DNA of 10,650 nucleotides. Source: Stenotrophomonas maltophilia. Its GTDB lineage: Bacteria; Pseudomonadota; Gammaproteobacteria; Xanthomonadales; Xanthomonadaceae. The position numbers and the translations under genes are program-made. This document shows positions 7,036-10,650 of the stretch, piece after piece. Under the pieces are notes generated by a model. That model did no database searches. It was given only the letters and a program-made list of their open reading frames with translations, and was not told where the DNA came from. The DNA is taken from NCBI GenBank assembly GCA_002386405.1, contig DGIP01000257.1, forward strand, positions 1 to 10,650, read 5' to 3'. Within the stretch, counting starts at the first letter, position 1. Each line of letters begins with the position of its first letter.

Positions 7036-7070
7036 GCCTTTGGCGCAGGCCCACGACGCCCCAGCGGCGG

Positions 7071-8015
7071 TCACGCCGCCAGGGCGACCTTCCGGAGGCG
7101 GTCGAGCACGAAGTCGGCCAGTTCGTGCGGGGAATACTTGGCCACGAAGGCGTTGGCGCCGACCCGTTCGACCATGGCGTTGTTGAATACGCCCGAGAGG
7201 GAGGTGTGCAGCAGCACGTACAGGCCGGCCAGGCCCGGGTGGCGACGGATTTCCGTCGTCAGGGTGTAGCCGTCCATGGCCGGCATTTCGATGTCCGAAA
7301 TGACCATGGCGTAACGCTCGGCCGGGTTTTCGCCGGCGGCGTGGATCTGCAGCAGGTGGTCCAGCGCCTGCTTGCCGTCCGAGAGCAGGGTGGCGCCCAC
7401 GCCCAGCTGGTCCAGCACGCTGCGGATCTGCTGGCGGGCCACGCGCGAGTCGTCCACCACCAGCACCTGCAGCTGCGGGGCGTCGGCCGGCAGCGCCATC
7501 GAGGGGTCCAGGACCGCCTCGCCACGCACCTGGGCGATGTCGGCCAGCACGCTTTCCACGTCGATCACCTGGATCAGCTCACCCTGGAAGCGGGTGACGG
7601 CGGTCAGGTAGCTGGATTCGGCGCCCAGCTCCGGCGGCGGGTGGATGTCTTCGACCGCGATGTTGACGATGCGCTCCACGCCGCTGACCAGGAAGCCCTG
7701 GATAGAACGGTTGAATTCGGTCACCACCAGGTAGCCCGGCGCCTTGTCGGCGTCCGGCTCGCGCTCGGGGTGGCCGATGGCCAGGCCCAGGTCCAGCACC
7801 GGCACCGAGCGGCCGCGTACGTCGGCCACGCCGGCGAACTGGCTGGGCAGCCCGGGCACCTGGAACAGGTCCGGCCGGCGCAGGACTTCCTGCACCTTGA
7901 ACACGTTGACGCCAAAAAGCTGACGTCCGCCAAGGCGGAACAGCAGCAGGGCCAGGCGGTTGTGGCCAGCCAGGCGCGTGCGCTGGTCGATGCGGTTGAG
8001 CAGGTCATGTGACAT
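7071..8015 (-). CDS. cheV: CheV, chemotaxis coupling protein (CheW domain plus receiver domain)
   Basis: CheV (314 aa) couples chemoreceptors to the kinase CheA through an N-terminal CheW-like domain and is thought to tune signalling through phosphorylation of its receiver domain. The CheW part spans about residues 18-165, with LALLLFRLGGRQLFGVNVFK, VADVRGRSVPVLDLGLAIG and ELIQVIDVESVLADI. The receiver (about 183-308) has the acidic pair D188/D189 in VLVVDDS, phospho-acceptor D241 in VISDIEMPAMDG, T271 and K293, so it looks phosphorylation-competent. The frame stays open far upstream (to 9101), but that part is antisense to flgA and flgM. The ATG at 8015 gives the N terminus expected by comparison with other CheV proteins. 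No Shine-Dalgarno sequence precedes it, and a predicted sigma-28 -10 element ends eight bases before the start codon. Confidence 0.97.
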   Translation of the reverse strand: MSHDLLNRIDQRTRLAGHNRLALLLFRLGGRQLFGVNVFKVQEVLRRPDLFQVPGLPSQFAGVADVRGRSVPVLDLGLAIGHPEREPDADKAPGYLVVTEFNRSIQGFLVSGVERIVNIAVEDIHPPPELGAESSYLTAVTRFQGELIQVIDVESVLADIAQVRGEAVLDPSMALPADAPQLQVLVVDDSRVARQQIRSVLDQLGVGATLLSDGKQALDHLLQIHAAGENPAERYAMVISDIEMPAMDGYTLTTEIRRHPGLAGLYVLLHTSLSGVFNNAMVERVGANAFVAKYSPHELADFVLDRLRKVALAA

Positions 8016-8022
8016 GGGAGTG

Positions 8023-8049
8023 GTATCGGCGCCAACCGCGTTCACTTGA
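8023..8049 (-). promoter_or_regulatory. predicted sigma-28 (FliA) promoter for cheV
   Basis: On the minus strand TCAAGTGA (8049-8042), 11 bases, then GCCGATAC (8030-8023). The -10 part matches seven of eight bases of GCCGATAA, and the -35 part has the TCAAGT start seen at pseudomonad-type FliA promoters. The -10 ends at 8023 and the cheV ATG is at 8015, so transcription would begin within a few bases of the start codon. Together with the missing ribosome site this suggests a leaderless or nearly leaderless mRNA. Confidence 0.65.
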
Positions 8050-8070
8050 GCGGGCAGATGAGCCCGTGAA

Positions 8071-8086
8071 CGGCACGGTGCTTGCA
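8071..8086 (+). promoter_or_regulatory. predicted sigma-54 promoter for flgA
   Basis: CGGCACGGTGCTTGCA differs from TGGCAC-N5-TTGCA only at the first base, with the GG and GC pairs correctly spaced. Transcription would start near 8097, about 25 nt before the flgA ATG, leaving room for the GGAG ribosome site. It could also transcribe flgM and flgN. Confidence 0.75.
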
Positions 8087-8089
8087 TGG

Positions 8090-8105
8090 TGCTGCGCATG
8101 TGCCA
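8090..8105 (-). promoter_or_regulatory. possible second sigma-54-like promoter for cheV
   Basis: On the minus strand TGGCACATGCGCAGCA has a perfect -24 part and the GC pair at the right place, but two mismatches in the -12 part (CAGCA for TTGCA). It would start transcription near 8079 and give cheV a leader of about 64 nt. It is a weak candidate, almost touching the divergent flgA element. Confidence 0.3.
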
Positions 8106-8121
8106 TGCCCCCGGAGCCGCC

Positions 8122-8784
8122 ATGCGTATCCTTCTTATACTTGTCACGCTGATCGCCTTGGCAGGTGCGTCCCCGCATGCCCGGGCCGCCGGCGGCTGGC
8201 AGCCGGTGGACAGCATCCGCGCCGCCGCGCTGTCCACGTTGCCGGCCGGCAGCGAAGGCGACACCACCCTGGATTCGGCGCTGCGCCTGCCGGCCTGCGG
8301 CCAGGACCTGCGCGCCCAGCCCACCGGCACCAGCACCGTGGAGGTCAGCTGCCCCGACGCGGGCGGCTGGCGCCTGTTCGTACCGGTGAAGGTGCGCCGC
8401 AACCAGACGGTGCTGATCCTCAATCGTGGCATTGCCGCTGGAGAAACCATCGGGGTGGCCGATATCACCACTGCACAGCGTGACGTGGCCCGCATTGCCG
8501 GTGCTGCCCTGGCCGATCCGGCCGTGGCGGTGGGGCGGGTGGCGCGGCGTACGCTGAGTGCCGGCAGCCTGCTGTCGGCCAACGACCTGGTCGCCCAGCG
8601 TCTCATCCGCCGCGGCGACAGCGTCGCACTGGTCTCCCGTTTTGGCGGGGTCGAAGTCCGGGTGGCGGGCAAGGCACTGGCCGATGCAGGTGAAAATGAA
8701 CGCGTATCCGTGGAAAATCTGTCGTCACGCAAGGTGGTCCAGGGCACGGTGGCGGCCAGTGGCGACGTTTTTGTGACGCGCTGA
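8122..8784 (+). CDS. flgA: FlgA, periplasmic P-ring assembly chaperone
   Basis: FlgA (220 aa) is the periplasmic chaperone that helps FlgI assemble into the P ring. It has a Sec signal peptide (MRILLILVTLIALAGASPHA, likely cut after ARA at residue 22). Two cysteines follow (59 in LRLPACGQDL and 77 in VEVSCPD), a possible disulfide. An SAF-like domain has NRGIAAGETIGVADITTAQR, GRVARRTLSAGSLLSANDLV and a C-terminal NLSSRKVVQGTVAASGDVFV, the usual end of the family. The frame is open upstream to an earlier ATG (8086), but that overlaps the predicted promoter. The ATG at 8122 has a GGAG site and gives a proper signal peptide. It is divergent from cheV with a 106-bp gap and is followed by flgM after 81 bp. 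Confidence 0.95.
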   Translation: MRILLILVTLIALAGASPHARAAGGWQPVDSIRAAALSTLPAGSEGDTTLDSALRLPACGQDLRAQPTGTSTVEVSCPDAGGWRLFVPVKVRRNQTVLILNRGIAAGETIGVADITTAQRDVARIAGAALADPAVAVGRVARRTLSAGSLLSANDLVAQRLIRRGDSVALVSRFGGVEVRVAGKALADAGENERVSVENLSSRKVVQGTVAASGDVFVTR

Positions 8785-8807
8785 CCACTCCAGCACGCAA
8801 AATCTCC

Positions 8808-8834
8808 TAAAGATGCCGGCCCCCGTGCCGTTAT
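8808..8834 (+). promoter_or_regulatory. predicted sigma-28 (FliA) promoter for flgM-flgN
   Basis: TAAAGATG (8808-8815), 11 bases, then GCCGTTAT (8827-8834). This compares with TAAAGTTT-N11-GCCGATAA: the first five bases of the -35 part match, and six of eight of the -10 part, including GCCG. Transcription would start near 8840, about 25 nt before the flgM ATG, with an AGGA ribosome site between. It lies wholly in the flgA-flgM gap. Confidence 0.75.
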
Positions 8835-8865
8835 CCCTTGTGAACCGTAACTCCCAGGACAACCC

Positions 8866-9168
8866 ATGAGCCAGAAAATCGACGGCAACCTGCAGGCGAC
8901 CGCCCATCTGCGCAGCATTGCGCCGGGCAACAAGCCCAGTGTGAGCACCGATGCCCCGGCGCGGCCGGTGGAAGCGGCCGACAGCCTGAAGCTGACCGGC
9001 GAGGCCACCAGCCTGCAGGCGCTGCAGCGCGAACTGAGCACCGCCCCGGCGATCGATGCCGGCCGCGTGCAGGCCGTGCGCGAGTCGCTGCAGAACGGCA
9101 CCTACAAGATCAACCCGGACGCGATCGCCTCGCGCATGCTTGAGCTGGACCAGCAGCTGCAGAAATGA
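8866..9168 (+). CDS. flgM: FlgM, anti-sigma-28 factor
   Basis: FlgM (100 aa) binds sigma-28 (FliA) and holds back late flagellar genes until the hook is complete, when it is exported. The N-terminal half is polar and probably disordered (MSQKIDGNLQATAHLRSIAP onward). The C-terminal half carries the family's FliA-binding pattern: LQALQRELSTAPAIDAGRV (50-68), then VRESLQNGTYKINPDAIASR (71-90) and MLELDQQLQK. An AGGA site lies about eight bases before the ATG. It has its own predicted sigma-28 promoter, which would give feedback control, and can also be read from flgA. Its stop codon overlaps the flgN start (ATGA). Confidence 0.95.
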   Translation: MSQKIDGNLQATAHLRSIAPGNKPSVSTDAPARPVEAADSLKLTGEATSLQALQRELSTAPAIDAGRVQAVRESLQNGTYKINPDAIASRMLELDQQLQK

Positions 9169-9503
9169 AGCTGGCCATGAGCGAGCCATTGCAGCGCCTC
9201 AGCGATGCCCTGGACGTCGAACGCCAGGCATTGGTGGAGCATGACGTCCAGTCCCTGATCCGCGCCACCAGCGCCAAGCTCGATGCGCTGCGTGCGCTGG
9301 AGCAGGTGTTGCCGGTGGGGCAGAACGAACGCCTGCAGGAACTGGCCGAGCGCAACCGCGCCAATGGCGTGCTGCTGGCGCGCCGCCGCCGCGAGGTCAA
9401 CTGGGCGCTGCGCCAGCTGGGCCGCAGCGAAGCCTCCTCGGCGTACGACGCCAAGGGCCAGGCCAACACCCTGCATACGCGCCGGCCGCTGGCCGTCGCC
9501 TGA
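9165..9503 (+). CDS. flgN: FlgN-family chaperone for the hook-filament junction proteins
   Basis: FlgN (112 aa) is a cytoplasmic chaperone for FlgK and FlgL before export. The protein is almost wholly helical and charged: LQRLSDALDVERQALVEHDV, LIRATSAKLDALRALEQVLP, LQELAERNRANGVLLARRRR, then a tail with SAYDAKGQANTLHTRRPLAV. This Tyr-x-x-x-Gly type tail and the position after flgM are typical of the family. It is shorter than the enterobacterial protein (about 138 aa). The start overlaps the flgM stop by four bases (ATGA), so translation is probably coupled; Met5 is an alternative. Family assignment rests on the helical pattern and gene order more than on strong motifs. Confidence 0.9.
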   Translation: MKLAMSEPLQRLSDALDVERQALVEHDVQSLIRATSAKLDALRALEQVLPVGQNERLQELAERNRANGVLLARRRREVNWALRQLGRSEASSAYDAKGQANTLHTRRPLAVA

Positions 9504-9564
9504 GCGCCACCCCGGATCGCGCTCCAACACGGATATAGTGGGCACCTGTTTCAACTGCCCCGAT

Positions 9565-10650
9565 GTGACCGTGACCGTGCCCACCACTTTTGTCACCGCA
9601 CCGCTGCCGCCGCAGCCGGTTCTGCTTGCGCTGTTCGAGCGCATCAACGAAGGCGTGCTCCTGTTCCGTGATGACGGCAGCGTCGCCGTGGCCAATGCCG
9701 CCGTGCGCGGCATGCTTGGCCAGGCCGAGATCGACGCCGGCGTGGATCCCGCGCAATGGCTGCGCCAGCTGCTGCCACCCGATGCCCTCGAGCACGCCCG
9801 CCTGCACGGCCACTGGAACGGCAGCCTGCCGGTGGGCGAACGCATGGTCATCGCCCACGTCTACCAGCAGGAAGATGCCGGCAAGCGCCACTACCTGGCC
9901 CTGTTCCGCCGCATCGAAGGCCAGGAAGACTACGAGCGTGAGCTGCAGCAGCGCCATGCCGAGCTGCGCCAGGCCTACCTGCGCCTCAACGGCACCCAGG
10001 AAAAACTGCTGCAGTCGGAAAAGATGGCGTCCATCGGCCAGCTCGCCGCCGGCGTGGCGCACGAGATCAACAACCCCATCGGCTACGTGCACTCCAACCT
10101 GGGCAGCCTGCAGGAATACCTGCGCAGCCTGTTCACCGTGATCGAAGCCTACGAACGCGCACTACGCGCGCCGGACCCGAAGGCCCTGATTCCCGAAATC
10201 GACGATATCCGCAACCGCTTCGACATCGACTTCATCAGCCGCGACCTGCCGCAGCTGATGGCTGAATCGCGCGAAGGCATCGAGCGCGTCACCCGGATCG
10301 TGCGCGACCTGAAGGACTTCTCCTATTCCGGCCGCGACGAGTCCTGGAAGCTGGTCGACCTGCACGCCGGGCTGGAATCGACCATCAACATCATCTGGAA
10401 CGAGCTCAAGTACAAGGTCGACCTCAAGCGCGAGTTCGGCCAGCTGCCGCTGGTGGAATGCCTGCCGTCCGAGCTCAACCAGGTGTACATGAACCTGCTG
10501 CTCAACGCCGGCCACGCCATTGCCGAACGCGGCACCATCACCGTGCGTACCGGTGTCGATGGCGATTACGCCTGGGTGGAGTTCGAAGACACCGGCGGTG
10601 GTATTTCGCCGGATCTGCGCCAGCGCATCTTCGATCCGTTCTTCACCACC
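9565..10650 (+). CDS. Soluble PAS-type sensor histidine kinase (partial; continues past the right edge)
   Basis: A frame open from about 9538 to the window end encodes at least 362 residues of a histidine kinase. A PAS-like domain covers about residues 20-115 (LLALFERINEGVLLFRDDGS, then VAVANAAVRGMLGQ). A coiled-coil linker follows (EDYERELQQRHAELRQAYLR, then EKLLQSEK). The H-box has the phospho-acceptor His at about 166 in GQLAAGVAHEINNPIGYVHS. The catalytic domain shows the N-box NQVYMNLLLNAGHAI (305-319), DTGGGIS (342) and the F-box FDPFF. No membrane segment is seen, so it is probably cytoplasmic. The start is uncertain: GTG codons at 9565, 9571 and 9577 are in frame, and no good ribosome site is present. 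Its signal and partner regulator are not visible. Xanthomonas flagellar loci are, from memory, near the RavS/RavA-RavR sensor system; that link is unverified. Confidence 0.9.
   Translation, partial: MTVTVPTTFVTAPLPPQPVLLALFERINEGVLLFRDDGSVAVANAAVRGMLGQAEIDAGVDPAQWLRQLLPPDALEHARLHGHWNGSLPVGERMVIAHVYQQEDAGKRHYLALFRRIEGQEDYERELQQRHAELRQAYLRLNGTQEKLLQSEKMASIGQLAAGVAHEINNPIGYVHSNLGSLQEYLRSLFTVIEAYERALRAPDPKALIPEIDDIRNRFDIDFISRDLPQLMAESREGIERVTRIVRDLKDFSYSGRDESWKLVDLHAGLESTINIIWNELKYKVDLKREFGQLPLVECLPSELNQVYMNLLLNAGHAIAERGTITVRTGVDGDYAWVEFEDTGGGISPDLRQRIFDPFFTT

Larger units (their letters stand above)
6762..7070. other. intergenic region between cheV and flgB with promoter and repeats
   Basis: No credible gene is present in these 309 bases. 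From right to left the region holds a SMAG-like palindrome (7013-7035), about 90 bp without a recognised feature, a second SMAG-like palindrome in the opposite orientation (6900-6922), an abutting GC hairpin (6884-6898), and the sigma-54 promoter of flgB (6794-6809). Because cheV and flgB point the same way, the hairpins could limit read-through from cheV, but none has a U-run. Confidence 0.7.

Noticed and set aside
8016..9101. A 676-residue minus-strand frame that would extend CheV by 362 residues upstream
   Set aside because: The extra part is antisense to flgA and flgM, is low-complexity Arg/Ser/Ala sequence typical of GC-rich shadow frames, and normal CheV begins at 8015.
9502..9524. Hairpin GAGCGC / GCGCTC at the end of flgN as a terminator
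   Set aside because: The stem is 6 bp with an 11-nt loop, it overlaps the stop codon and has no U-run, so it is not convincing.
9531..9545. TATAGT as the -10 of a housekeeping promoter for the histidine kinase
   Set aside because: No recognisable -35 hexamer lies 16-18 bp upstream, so the match to a single hexamer is too weak to list.
9590..10141. Plus-strand frame of 183 residues over the histidine kinase
   Set aside because: It is a shifted-frame shadow rich in Ser, Arg, Cys and Pro; the neighbouring frame encodes clear H-, N- and F-box kinase motifs.
1..10650. CRISPR arrays, tRNA or rRNA genes, insertion-sequence transposases, prophage genes
   Set aside because: I saw no regularly spaced repeats, no cloverleaf-like or ribosomal RNA sequence, and no transposase, integrase or phage protein in any frame.

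Overview
The window is a GC-rich segment of a polar-flagellum locus from a gammaproteobacterium of the Xanthomonadaceae, most likely Stenotrophomonas. Two observations support this. The order flgJ-I-H-G-F-E-D-C-B / cheV, divergent from flgA-M-N and followed by a sensor kinase, is a layout I associate with xanthomonads. Three short palindromes that start with GTAG and share the core CCACGC-CCT-GCGTGG look like the SMAG family of REP-type repeats of Stenotrophomonas. The genus is an inference.

Minus strand, read right to left: cheV (8015-7071) encodes a CheW-receiver chemotaxis protein. A 309-bp gap (6762-7070) holds two inverted SMAG-like repeats, a further hairpin and a consensus sigma-54 promoter. 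The rod and hook genes follow: flgB, flgC, flgD, flgE and flgF. A 105-bp gap carries a second sigma-54 promoter, then come flgG, flgH, flgI and the first 151 codons of flgJ, which runs off the left edge. Plus strand: flgA (8122-8784), flgM (8866-9168) and flgN (9165-9503) are followed by a soluble PAS-type histidine kinase that is open at the right edge (about 9565 to beyond 10650).

The genes together build the rod (FlgB, C, F, G), the hook and its cap (FlgE, FlgD), and the P and L rings (FlgI, FlgH, with FlgA as P-ring chaperone). They also include the rod-binding protein FlgJ, the anti-sigma-28 factor FlgM and the filament-junction chaperone FlgN. Promoter motifs fit a sigma-54 then sigma-28 hierarchy. 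TGGCAC-N5-TTGCA-type elements lie upstream of flgB, flgG and flgA, and TAAAG/TCAAG-N-GCCG-type sigma-28 elements lie upstream of flgM and cheV.

The genes themselves are ordinary and I see no undescribed multigene system. The points most worth attention are: a SMAG-like palindrome inside the flgI coding sequence, where it encodes part of the signal peptide; a cheV sigma-28 promoter so close to the start codon that the mRNA may be leaderless, with no Shine-Dalgarno sequence; and the compact divergent cheV/flgA control region.
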